This document shows positions 43,921 through 50,971 of a DNA stretch of 64,000 nucleotides, piece by piece. Under the pieces are notes generated by a model, which worked only from the letters and a program-made list of their open reading frames with translations, was not told the origin of the DNA and made no database searches. This DNA comes from Paracoccus sp. R12_2 (lineage in GTDB: Bacteria; Pseudomonadota; Alphaproteobacteria; Rhodobacterales; Rhodobacteraceae), in NCBI RefSeq assembly GCF_017744015.1, contig NZ_JAGHRA010000003.1, positions 186,001 through 250,000 of the forward strand, read 5' to 3'. A program made the position numbers and the translations under genes. Each line of letters begins with the position of its first letter. Position 1 is the stretch's first letter.

Positions 43921-44142
43921 ATGGGGTGGAAAGTGGGGGTGGTGCTGTTGGCCCTGGCAGGGTGTGGTCAAGTGGTGAGAGATGAGATTCCGCTCCCGCG
44001 GCTTGAGATTGCATGCCCTGATCCGGAAGACCGGGCGCGGTTGGCTGATGGTGCGACATATCGAGATCTGGCGGCGAGCCGTGTGGAGGCGGTGAGCGGC
44101 TGGCGGCAATGTCACGATGCGCTTGCCATCGCCCAGAAATGA
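43921..44142 (+). CDS. Rz1-like outer-membrane lipoprotein (spanin)
   Basis: 73 residues. The lipobox LLALAGC is in a short signal peptide (MGWKVGVVLLALAGC), followed by a Pro-containing segment (RDEIPLPRLEIACPD) and a helical tail. Small size, the lipobox and the location after the Rz-like gene fit an o-spanin. AAAGGAAAG precedes the ATG. Confidence 0.6.
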   Translation: MGWKVGVVLLALAGCGQVVRDEIPLPRLEIACPDPEDRARLADGATYRDLAASRVEAVSGWRQCHDALAIAQK

Positions 44143-44145
44143 CAG

Positions 44146-44204
44146 GGCCCCGCCTCGGCGGGGCCAATGTTACCTGTAGGGTTCACTATCCGGGTTAAGG
44201 TAAC
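44146..44204. terminator. Hairpin after the lysis cassette plus operator-like inverted repeat
   Basis: GGCCCCGCC (44146-44154) and GGCGGGGCC (44157-44165) form a strong stem with a 2-base loop but no T-run. It lies just after the Rz1-like stop and before the convergent membrane gene. GTTACCT (44169-44175) and AGGTAAC (44198-44204) form a further inverted pair. Confidence 0.5.
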
Positions 44205-44218
44205 CTGTGTGGGACATT

Positions 44219-44713
44219 TCAGCTCCTCCACCGCGCATCGTGCTGCGCATGCCGACGGCGGATTTCGCGATCCTCTTGATCAACGACCACGAAAAATGCC
44301 AGGCCGTAGCCCGCCACAGCGGTGCCGATTAGGGCTCCGATGATCGTCAGCATCATGACCCAGTTTGCCGCGATGAAGATCGATCCGCCGAGGATCCCCA
44401 AGAGTGAAAGGCTGAGCACGAAAAGAAAGAGGCCGGGGATCGCGTGAAACGGAAGGAGCGAGATGATCCAGACGTGGACCGCATATTGCCCCGCCGCGCA
44501 GATCGCCACGGCGCTCGCTGCAATATGGATGCCGAACGCGATCCACATCGCCTTGCGATAGTCGCCCGGCATAGGGTCATGTGGCGTCAGCGGATACGGC
44601 GGCATGTTCGCAAATTCTTTCGCTGTCGAATAGAAGTCGATGGCGGCCAGGACCGACACATAGATGCACGCGGCGACAATGGCGAGCCGAACAAAGATTT
44701 CGATATTACGCAT
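44219..44713 (-). CDS. Four-helix membrane protein paired with the AAA+ ATPase
   Basis: 164 residues from the ATG at 44713, with a strong GTGGAGGT ribosome site. About four transmembrane segments are visible: IFVRLAIVAACIYVSVLAAI, WIAFGIHIAASAVAICAAG, FLFVLSLSLLGILGGSIFI and MLTIIGALIGTAVAGYGLAF. The short polar tail is basic (REIRRRHAQHDARWRS). No family is recognised. It starts 15 bases after the AAA+ gene stop, so the two are co-transcribed. It could be a membrane-acting effector or an anchor for the ATPase; this is inference from pairing only. Confidence 0.7.
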   Translation of the reverse strand: MRNIEIFVRLAIVAACIYVSVLAAIDFYSTAKEFANMPPYPLTPHDPMPGDYRKAMWIAFGIHIAASAVAICAAGQYAVHVWIISLLPFHAIPGLFLFVLSLSLLGILGGSIFIAANWVMMLTIIGALIGTAVAGYGLAFFVVVDQEDREIRRRHAQHDARWRS

Positions 44714-44728
44714 TTATATTACCTCCAC

Positions 44729-46651
44729 TTAGTTCAAGACAGGCTGGCGCATTACTTCGCGCAGCCGCATTTCAATACGATCAAGAATTCGCAGCGTATG
44801 CCGCCCGGCTTCAATTTCGGTGTGAACTTTATCAATTACCTCTTCGCTCGCACCGCATTTACTGAGTCGCCGCTCAATTAAATCGCGCAGTTGTTTCCCG
44901 CGCGGATAGCGGACTTCAAAGACCCTCACGCGGTCCAAGAGCGGAGCAGGAATTGGCCAGATCTCATTCGCGGCGAATACATACGAGACGAAAGACAAGT
45001 CTACGCGCGCGGAAAGCGATTGGTCGAAAAAGGTCTTCGCGGTATCGCGCTGGAGCAGCGGCAGCAGCGCATGATGCGGATCCGAGGCTCCGTGATTCTT
45101 TTTGGCCTTTTCGATTTCATCGATGAAAAACAAAGGATTCGCGCAGCCAGTTTGCGCAATCGTTTCGACGATCGCGCCAGGCCTAGAGTTGCTCCACCGC
45201 GCATCAGTTCCCGCAATCGACATGCCACCCTCGACGCTTGAATAGTCCAGTCGCCGATATTGGACACCCGACAATTCTGCGAGCCGCGACAAGAAATGCG
45301 TTTTCCCGCAGCCGGGCGGACCCCAGATTAAAATTGGCGGAACTTGAAACCAAGGTCGACCGTCCTCAATTGCGTCCTGGCGACGTTTCCAGATATAATC
45401 GAGCGGCTCCGAAAACCAGGAGTGCTCCCCATACACGATCGAAATCGCCTCCGTGGCCTCGCTTTCCGTTGCAACGCCGCGCAGTTCCAATTTCTTTTCG
45501 AGACGTTCGGAAGTTTGTGCCCTGGCGTCATCGCTGCGTGTGAATTTTTGCGCCGCTTTGTAAATGCGGACCGTCGGAATTTCGCCTGGGATCACCTCGC
45601 TAATGCCGGGCTCATCAGAAATAGTTTTTCCGAAGTGCTCGTCGTCGAGCCAGTTCAGCAGGCCATCGTCCTCCGCCGCCTTCTGCTGTTTTTCCTTTTC
45701 TTTTTCCGATGCGCGCGACTGCACAAGCTTGGACAGCACCTGGTCCTGCGGCTTGTCATGATCGTAATATGCCGCGACATGCGCCGACGTCAGCGCCCGG
45801 GCGCGCGCCTCCTCGGTTCCTGGCAGCGGCTGCCCATCGGCCGCGAAGATCCCGTTCCTGGACAGTTGCACGAGGACGGTGCGTCGACATTCGGCTGCGA
45901 GAACGCGCGGATCGACGCCGTCGTCACGGAGTTCGCGGCAGATACGATGATACTCCGCCTCTGCGGCGGCGGCGGTCTCCAGTGCCGTCCACCGAACAAG
46001 CAGCTGAGCGTAGTCCATACATTGCCCATCACTTTTGATCAGCGCGATCTGACGAGCATGGACGTGGTGCTGCTCCAGTCGTGCGGCTCGGACCGCCGCC
46101 CAGGCGATCCGGACATTGTTCGGTGTAAATTCCACACCGAAATAGCTCATGATATGGTGGATCCGCGCGCCGTGATGCATTGATGCGCCGGCGGCCTTGA
46201 TGGACCATGCCGGCAACGACGAGGTGCTGCTCGACTCGGGATTTTCCGTCATATCGCGCCCCTTTAGCAGTTCTTGATCGATGGATTTCCGGCGCTTCCG
46301 GACGTAAGCGCGCGGCCTGTGATCCAGTCTGGATGATGCACCGAGACGCACTCTCCGGAGTTCGCGGACGGCGTCGCGACCGGGTGCGGAGCACATCGAC
46401 GCGAACATTGTGACATGCTTGCTAAGGACGCCATCGCTCCGTCCGATCGCCAGCTGCTGAGCCGCAGTATGATGAGATTCAGCCCGAGCCGACTCGATTC
46501 TCGACCACAGAATCCGCAGGTTCTGCGGCGTTAACTCGATGCCCTCGCCCGCCCGGGCCGCCCGCAGTAAATTCGGCCGCTCCAGGATTCTGCTGCTCAG
46601 CGCTGCCCGCACGACCGGCGACCACCACCGCCTTTTTCTCGGCGCTGTCAT
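44729..46651 (-). CDS. AAA+ ATPase with duplicated N-terminal domain
   Basis: 640 residues from the ATG at 46651. The C-terminal AAA+ module has Walker A at about 444-451 (WGPPGCGKTHF), Walker B at about 507-512 (LFFIDEIEKA), sensor 1 (VSYVFAANE) and an Arg-rich VRVFEVRYP, most like Lon or DnaA-related AAA+ proteins. The N-terminal half holds two related segments: IELTPQNLRILWSRI...ESHH...IGRSDG (about 38-74) and VEFTPNNVRIAWAAV...EQHH...IKSDG (about 173-209). No protease or nuclease domain is seen. A strong internal start (46252, AAGGGG upstream) could give a shorter form with one repeat. It forms an operon with the membrane gene downstream. Confidence 0.75.
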   Translation of the reverse strand: MTAPRKRRWWSPVVRAALSSRILERPNLLRAARAGEGIELTPQNLRILWSRIESARAESHHTAAQQLAIGRSDGVLSKHVTMFASMCSAPGRDAVRELRRVRLGASSRLDHRPRAYVRKRRKSIDQELLKGRDMTENPESSSTSSLPAWSIKAAGASMHHGARIHHIMSYFGVEFTPNNVRIAWAAVRAARLEQHHVHARQIALIKSDGQCMDYAQLLVRWTALETAAAAEAEYHRICRELRDDGVDPRVLAAECRRTVLVQLSRNGIFAADGQPLPGTEEARARALTSAHVAAYYDHDKPQDQVLSKLVQSRASEKEKEKQQKAAEDDGLLNWLDDEHFGKTISDEPGISEVIPGEIPTVRIYKAAQKFTRSDDARAQTSERLEKKLELRGVATESEATEAISIVYGEHSWFSEPLDYIWKRRQDAIEDGRPWFQVPPILIWGPPGCGKTHFLSRLAELSGVQYRRLDYSSVEGGMSIAGTDARWSNSRPGAIVETIAQTGCANPLFFIDEIEKAKKNHGASDPHHALLPLLQRDTAKTFFDQSLSARVDLSFVSYVFAANEIWPIPAPLLDRVRVFEVRYPRGKQLRDLIERRLSKCGASEEVIDKVHTEIEAGRHTLRILDRIEMRLREVMRQPVLN

Positions 46652-46668
46652 ATTGTTTTCCGATTTTT

Positions 46669-46760
46669 TGGTAGGAGCCGCCGGAGTCGAACCGGCCCGT
46701 CTACGCTGATCTGGCGCACCCGGGGGTATAAGACCCAGCCGCACACCGGTGCTGACTCCC
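46669..46760 (-). tRNA. tRNA-like element, anticodon uncertain
   Basis: 92 nt. The ends form a 7-bp acceptor stem (GGGAGTC with GGCTCCT, two G-U pairs) with encoded ACCA. A perfect T-arm follows (GCCGG-TTCGACT-CCGGC). A second 5-bp/7-nt hairpin (TGCGC-CAGATCA-GCGTA) could be a long variable arm or an anticodon arm with A instead of U33. CTTATAC gives a class II reading with anticodon UAU. The D-arm is non-canonical. It lies 17 bases before the AAA+ gene start, so it may be a mobile-element tRNA or a tRNA-mimic leader. Confidence 0.45.
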
Positions 46761-46776
46761 GGAATTTGTCTGGTGA

Positions 46777-47040
46777 TTATTCCGCCGCGACGTCGATGGT
46801 GACCGGCATCGAGACGCGGATCGTCATCTCGAGCTGGCCGTCGGCCTCACGAACATCGCGGATGACGGTCGGCGGGATGCACCCGTCCTCGACGCCAGCG
46901 TCCAAGTAGTCTGCCACGATCGCGAAAAACATCGCGTTCTGGTCGTCCGACAGCATGATGCCGTCGGAAAACCGTTCCGGATGCGGAAAAACGTTGGGAA
47001 GAGCGAGCGCTACGCCGAGCGCTTCGATGGACCATGCCAT
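46777..47040 (-). CDS. Small hypothetical protein
   Basis: 87 residues, with AAAGGT upstream of the ATG at 47040. The sequence (MAWSIEALGVALALPNVFPH, LSDDQNAMFFAIVADYLDAG, then a beta-rich LEMTIRVSMPVTIDVAAE) matches no recognised family. It precedes the tRNA-like element and AAA+ gene on the same strand and may be part of their transcript. Bases 47041-47307 hold no convincing gene. Confidence 0.55.
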   Translation of the reverse strand: MAWSIEALGVALALPNVFPHPERFSDGIMLSDDQNAMFFAIVADYLDAGVEDGCIPPTVIRDVREADGQLEMTIRVSMPVTIDVAAE

Positions 47041-47307
47041 GATCTTTGACCTTTCTATCTGAGATCACCAATCAAAAGGCAGGTGTGATCTGGCAGATGC
47101 TATTATCGATACGCACGACATCCGTGCCGCCGGGGGCGGGTCAGGATATCGAGCGTATGATCAGCGTATGGGCCATGGAGCGAATAATGATTCGAGGCCG
47201 GGAAAAGGTCAACAGATTTATTCGGGAATCTTTAACTGATCCGGGCAAGGGGTCACCCGGAGGGAGGACGGGTCTAGCCGGGGCCAAGACAGGTGCGGAA
47301 GGGGTCA

Positions 47308-47326
47308 GTGTCCCCAAAGTGTCCCC
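47308..47326. promoter_or_regulatory. Candidate right arm-type integrase/excisionase sites
   Basis: GTGTCCCC at 47308-47315 and 47319-47326, 11 bp apart and in the same orientation as the pair at 8137-8155. Both pairs are followed by GA. They lie 65 bases inside attR. Confidence 0.55.
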
Positions 47327-47390
47327 GAGCAATGCGGGTTCCCGACACCTGGCAAGGAGCGTCTAGCAAGCACCTGTTTTTCTTGGAGAA

Positions 47391-47441
47391 AAATGGTGCC
47401 CGGAGGCGGATTCGAACCACCGACACGCGGATTTTCAATCC
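47391..47441 (-). repeat. attR: 51-bp direct repeat inside tRNA-Phe
   Basis: Perfect copy of 7915-7965. Here it is continuous with the rest of a complete tRNA, so the element supplies the 3' part and the tRNA remains functional. Confidence 0.93.
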
Positions 47442-47469
47442 GCTGCTCTACCAACTGAGCTATCCGGGC
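47394..47469 (-). tRNA. tRNA-Phe (GAA)
   Basis: 76 nt including encoded CCA. The acceptor stem GCCCGGA pairs with TCCGGGC. The D-arm contains GCTCAGTTGGTAGAGC, the anticodon arm is GCGGA-TTGAAAA-TCCGC with anticodon GAA, and the T-arm GGTTCGAATCC is canonical. It is the insertion site of the island and lies just downstream of yacG on the same strand. Confidence 0.97.
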
Positions 47470-47554
47470 GCCTTGCGCGACGTTCCGTCGCCGGGCGTGA
47501 CGCGGGTTTTACGGATGCTTGAAGGGGGTGTCCAGTCCCAAAAAGCGGATTTCT

Positions 47555-47722
47555 TCACTGCGTCTCGTCGTCGTCTCCGGGAACCTCATCAAGAGGCTCG
47601 CCGGGGATCCGGTATTCCCCGCGCAACCAGCGCGCCAGGTCGACATCCGCACAGCGCTTCGAACAGAAGGGCCTGTAGGATGGGACACTTGGCTTGTCGC
47701 AGATCGGACATACGGCAATCAT
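47555..47722 (-). CDS. yacG: YacG, DNA gyrase inhibitor zinc-finger protein
   Basis: 55 residues, with two zinc-binding pairs: CPICDKPSVPSYRPFCSKRC, that is CxxC...CxxxC. ADVDLARWLRGEYRIPGEP follows, typical of YacG. YacG binds GyrB and inhibits gyrase in E. coli. The start overlaps the RNase G stop (ATGA). It is a member of the conserved infA-maf-rng-yacG series and is short but unambiguous. Confidence 0.9.
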   Translation of the reverse strand: MIAVCPICDKPSVPSYRPFCSKRCADVDLARWLRGEYRIPGEPLDEVPGDDDETQ

Positions 47723-48771
47723 GCGCGCGCCCCCACCGCCAGACGCGACAGTGAAACCCGATCACGCTTGCGGTTCAGTTCATAAAGCCCCATCGCCGTC
47801 CATCCGATTAACGTCGTCTCGGTGCCTTCTCCCCGGAATACGGATCGCAGCACCTGATCCAGCGTGGCGCGGTCGCGCTTGGGCATCGGCGCGAAATCGG
47901 CGACCACCTGCCCCCCCAGCCCACGAAGACGAAGCTGGCGCGGCAGGTCGCGTGCCAGTGCGATATTGGCCTTGAGGGCAGCGGCGGGCGACGTGTCGCT
48001 GCCTGTATTCACATCGACGGCCACCAGGGCGCGGGTCGGCTCGATGAACGCGCTGGCGCCGGCCGGCAGGTCGATCCGGGCGCGCAGCAATGCATCGACG
48101 GCATCGGTCACGCCAAGCCGATCAAAGCTGTCGGGACCGTCTTCGACAGCGTCAGGCGCCGGGTCCGCCCAGTCCATCCAGGACTGTTCCCAGGGGTCCG
48201 GCGCGTCCAGCAAAAGCTCGGGCTGTCCATCCGTCTCCGACAGGATCCGGTCGGCCAATTCCACCAGCGGTTTCAGTTCGCCGATGATCTCGGCGGTGTC
48301 GGCCTGCGCGGCGACACTGCGCATGATAAGTCCGTGGGACCGCCCGTCCAGGATGCCAAGGCCGGTCGCCTCCAGCATCTCACGCGTTTCGCTGTCCCGC
48401 ACCCGACGCGAGACGTTCACACCCGGCGCACCGGGCGTAACCAGCCCATGACGCCCGCGGAACAGAAGGCGCGGCGACAATGGGACAGCCTTGCCGTCTT
48501 CCGCCACACCGGCGATCTGAACCAGCATTGCCTGGCCTTCGCGAAGGCCAGAGCGGTCGCGAAGGAAACCACGCTGCCCTTCGGGCAGACGCACGAAGAC
48601 GCCGCCCTGCCCCTTCATCAGTCGTTCGGTGACACCCCGGCAGATCGCGCCCGGCGCCAGCGGCGCCAACGCGCGCGAATCGGCGATCAGATCCTGAAGC
48701 TGTCCATCAATCATCAGTGCCGCCGCACGCGCGTCGGCCAGATATCCCAGAACGACCTGACGTCCCTTCAT
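47719..48771 (-). CDS. rng: Ribonuclease E/G family protein
   Basis: 350 residues. It has the RNase E/G layout in a compact form: an S1-like part (GAICRGVTERLMKGQGGVFVRLPEGQRGFLRD), RNase H-like and catalytic parts (SAFIEPTRALVAVDVNTGSD, ALKANIALARDLPRQLRLRGLGGQVVADFAPM). The catalytic VDVNTG and D in VADF are present. It processes rRNA 5' ends and degrades RNA. It is shorter than E. coli RNase G (489), which is usual for this alphaproteobacterial paralogue. Confidence 0.88.
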   Translation of the reverse strand: MKGRQVVLGYLADARAAALMIDGQLQDLIADSRALAPLAPGAICRGVTERLMKGQGGVFVRLPEGQRGFLRDRSGLREGQAMLVQIAGVAEDGKAVPLSPRLLFRGRHGLVTPGAPGVNVSRRVRDSETREMLEATGLGILDGRSHGLIMRSVAAQADTAEIIGELKPLVELADRILSETDGQPELLLDAPDPWEQSWMDWADPAPDAVEDGPDSFDRLGVTDAVDALLRARIDLPAGASAFIEPTRALVAVDVNTGSDTSPAAALKANIALARDLPRQLRLRGLGGQVVADFAPMPKRDRATLDQVLRSVFRGEGTETTLIGWTAMGLYELNRKRDRVSLSRLAVGARA

Positions 48772-48773
48772 GT

Positions 48774-49370
48774 CTATTTCACCTGCTGCTGTGCGGTTAT
48801 GCCTATCGCGGCAAGCATCGCGGCCGTCTCGGACAATGGCAGACCGACCACCGCGGAAAACGATCCCTGGATCCAGGGGATGTATGCGGCCGCGGCGCCT
48901 TGGATCGCGTAGCCGCCTGCCTTGCCCTGCCAGTCGCCGATCTCAAGATATTGCTCAAGATCACGGGCGGACAGCGGTCGCATGCGGACGGTCGTCTGGA
49001 CCAGGCGCTGTCGGATCCTGCCGTCATGGCGAAGTGCCACGGCTGTCAGCACCTGATGGCGCCGCCCCGACATCAGCCGCATAAAGCGGGCCGCTTCGTT
49101 GCGATCCTCGGGCTTACCCAGAATCCGGCCGCCCACCGCGACGGTCGTGTCGGCGGTCAGAACGGCCTCATCCTGCGATGGGGGCAACGCTTCGGCCTTT
49201 TCCACCGCCATGCGCCGCACATAATCGCGCGGCGTCTCTCCGCGCATCGGAGTTTCGTCGATATCCGCTGCGCGCAAGGCGTCGGGCACGATCCCGATCT
49301 GGTAAAGCAATTCCAGCCGCCTTGGGCTGGCGGATCCCAGCACTAACGACGGTTTGTTGCGGCAACGCAT
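48774..49370 (-). CDS. maf: Maf family nucleoside triphosphate pyrophosphatase
   Basis: 198 residues. Motifs are LVLGSASPRRLELL, DIDETPMRGETPRDYVRRMAVEKAE, VLTADTTVAVGGRILGKP and GKAGGYAIQGAAAAYI, all typical of Maf/YhdE proteins that hydrolyse non-canonical or NTP nucleotides. Located between infA (31 bases upstream) and rng (2 bases downstream), in a housekeeping operon. Confidence 0.93.
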   Translation of the reverse strand: MRCRNKPSLVLGSASPRRLELLYQIGIVPDALRAADIDETPMRGETPRDYVRRMAVEKAEALPPSQDEAVLTADTTVAVGGRILGKPEDRNEAARFMRLMSGRRHQVLTAVALRHDGRIRQRLVQTTVRMRPLSARDLEQYLEIGDWQGKAGGYAIQGAAAAYIPWIQGSFSAVVGLPLSETAAMLAAIGITAQQQVK

Positions 49371-49401
49371 CAGGTCGGTATCGGATATGGGTCGCGTCGG
49401 A

Positions 49402-49620
49402 TCACTTGAAGCGATAGTTGATACGCCCCTTGGTCAGGTCGTAGGTGTTCATCTCGACCTGCACCTTGTCGCCGGCCAGAACACGGATGCGGTTCTTGCG
49501 CATCTTGCCTGCCATATGCGCGATGATCTCATGGCCGTTTTCCAGCTCGACCCTGAACGTCGCATTCGGCAGGAGTTCCTTCACGACGCCGGGGAATTCG
49601 AGCATTTCTTCCTTGGCCAT
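49402..49620 (-). CDS. infA: Translation initiation factor IF-1
   Basis: 72 residues, one S1/OB domain, matching IF-1 throughout ([54 protein letters not shown]). It binds the A site of the 30S subunit. The ATG at 49620 has GGAG 7 bases upstream. It leads the infA-maf-rng-yacG block. Confidence 0.97.
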   Translation of the reverse strand: MAKEEMLEFPGVVKELLPNATFRVELENGHEIIAHMAGKMRKNRIRVLAGDKVQVEMNTYDLTKGRINYRFK

Positions 49621-49708
49621 GGTCACTCCGTAATAGGCGTCCCGCAGGATTCGGGACGGAGGTTAGATGCGACCAAGTGGCGCGGAATTCAAGGGGAAAG
49701 CGCGTCGC

Positions 49709-50911
49709 CTAACCGTTACTTGCCGGTTTCGGTATGGTCTGGACGCTTCTGACGACATCCTGAGAGGTCTTCGAGGTCGAAGCAAGCCGGAATTCGTCAT
49801 CCGTCCGAAGATCGTCGATCGGCGGCTCGGGGACCGCAAAGCCGGGACGCCCGGTCGCGGTATCCGCCGCCCCCGCATCCGGTACCGGAGCATCGCGAAC
49901 CTTGGACCGGGTTTCTGCCAGCAAGGGATCGCGCAGCCGGATCGCATGACAGCCGTCAGCCTCGCCGAACTTGCCGATTGCGATCAGTTGCCCCCTTGCC
50001 GTCTCGATCCGCGCCTCGGACAGGCTAACCCGTGGAAGGGACAACAGCTTCCCCGCGGACAGGCCACGCAACTCGCCCAACCTCATCCGGCGGCGGCACA
50101 GCACGCCCGTCAATTCGATCGGGGCGCCCCTGACCACCTCCGACAAAGATGCGGGGCCGCATGTATCGGCGGCGTTGCGTTCGGTCGCCGCGGCGTCGGA
50201 AGCGGTCACCCGTTGCGGCAAGGCCTTCGAAACGCCCGGGTTCTGGTCGATGCCAGAGGCCAGGGGAAGCGCCAGAAAGATGTTCCCCACACGCGTTTCC
50301 GCCGCGCCCAACCGCAGCTCGAACCGCAGGCTGCGATAGGACCGATCCTCCAGCATCAGTGCCAACGGTCTGGGATCGTCCAGATAGCTGGCATAGCGAT
50401 ATCCCGCGATCCCGGCGAACCCGTCAACGCCTTCCATCTCGGAGGCCAGATCGGCCATCAGCGCGTTGATGAAGTCGGCGCAGATCATCGCATCGCTGCG
50501 GGTCGGACGACGGCGTTCGGCAGGCCTTGCCGTAATGCGACCCAACGTCTGAACCTCGATCAGCGCCGTGACAGTTTCCGGGCACAGCGCCATCATCCCG
50601 ATCAGGTCACCCGGCCCCTGCAGCACCGCAAGCAGCGCCGGGTCGGGCAACAGCTCGGGCAGTTCGGCCAAGGCCAGCGCGCCCGGCGTCACGGCGATCG
50701 GCTGCACGCCGAGCCGATACAGCCGGTCCGCCGCCCGACCGACGGCGATCGCCGCCGAGCGTGACGGCGTCGGCGGCGCTGACCGTGGCAGTTGCGGCAG
50801 CCGCTCGGCCTCGGGCGTGGCCGTTTCACGCGCGCGAAGCAAGCGGCGCAAGACAGCGCCATGCGCCAGCCGGTTTCCAGAAGCCATCGCTGTATCGTCA
50901 TCATGTGACAT
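49709..50911 (-). CDS. FliM/FliN-family flagellar motor switch-like protein
   Basis: 400 residues. The N-terminal 60 residues are variable. A central FliM-like domain (VGRAADRLYRLGVQPIAVTPGALALAELPELL, SDAMICADFINALMADLASEM) is followed by a SpoA domain at about 270-340 (GAPIELTGVLCRRRMRLGEL, LSLPRVSLSEARIETARGQ). The extended tail is rich in Pro, Asp and Thr. FliM proteins bind CheY-P and form the C-ring. No other flagellar genes are in the window, so a stand-alone diverged copy is possible. The start could also be the internal Met at 50887. Confidence 0.75.
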   Translation of the reverse strand: MSHDDDTAMASGNRLAHGAVLRRLLRARETATPEAERLPQLPRSAPPTPSRSAAIAVGRAADRLYRLGVQPIAVTPGALALAELPELLPDPALLAVLQGPGDLIGMMALCPETVTALIEVQTLGRITARPAERRRPTRSDAMICADFINALMADLASEMEGVDGFAGIAGYRYASYLDDPRPLALMLEDRSYRSLRFELRLGAAETRVGNIFLALPLASGIDQNPGVSKALPQRVTASDAAATERNAADTCGPASLSEVVRGAPIELTGVLCRRRMRLGELRGLSAGKLLSLPRVSLSEARIETARGQLIAIGKFGEADGCHAIRLRDPLLAETRSKVRDAPVPDAGAADTATGRPGFAVPEPPIDDLRTDDEFRLASTSKTSQDVVRSVQTIPKPASNG

Positions 50912-50971
50912 GTGCTGTCCGAATCACCGTTATTCCTAGGGCAATCTGGCAAAGACAGGTTGAGAAAGCGT

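Larger units (their letters stand above)
7966..47441. mobile_element. 39.5-kb integrative element in tRNA-Phe
   Basis: Bounded by the 51-bp repeats (7915-7965 and 47391-47441), with a tyrosine integrase next to the left repeat and paired GTGTCCCC sites near both ends. Flanking genes on either side are ordinary chromosomal housekeeping genes. Cargo includes R-M, SOS mutasome, replication-like, chromate, Druantia-like and AAA+ genes. Three insertion-sequence types are present or decayed inside. No conjugation, capsid or terminase genes are recognisable, so transfer would need help from another element. Confidence 0.9.

Noticed and set aside
47046..47366. 106-codon plus-strand ORF next to attR
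   Set aside because: It runs through the candidate arm-type sites and lacks a family match or ribosome site.
7966..47390. CRISPR array within the island
   Set aside because: No regularly spaced repeat of 24-40 bases with spacers was found, and there are no cas genes. The iteron-like GTTCC units are too short and too close.
7915..47441. Integrative conjugative element
   Set aside because: No relaxase, type IV coupling protein or secretion genes were seen in the interval.
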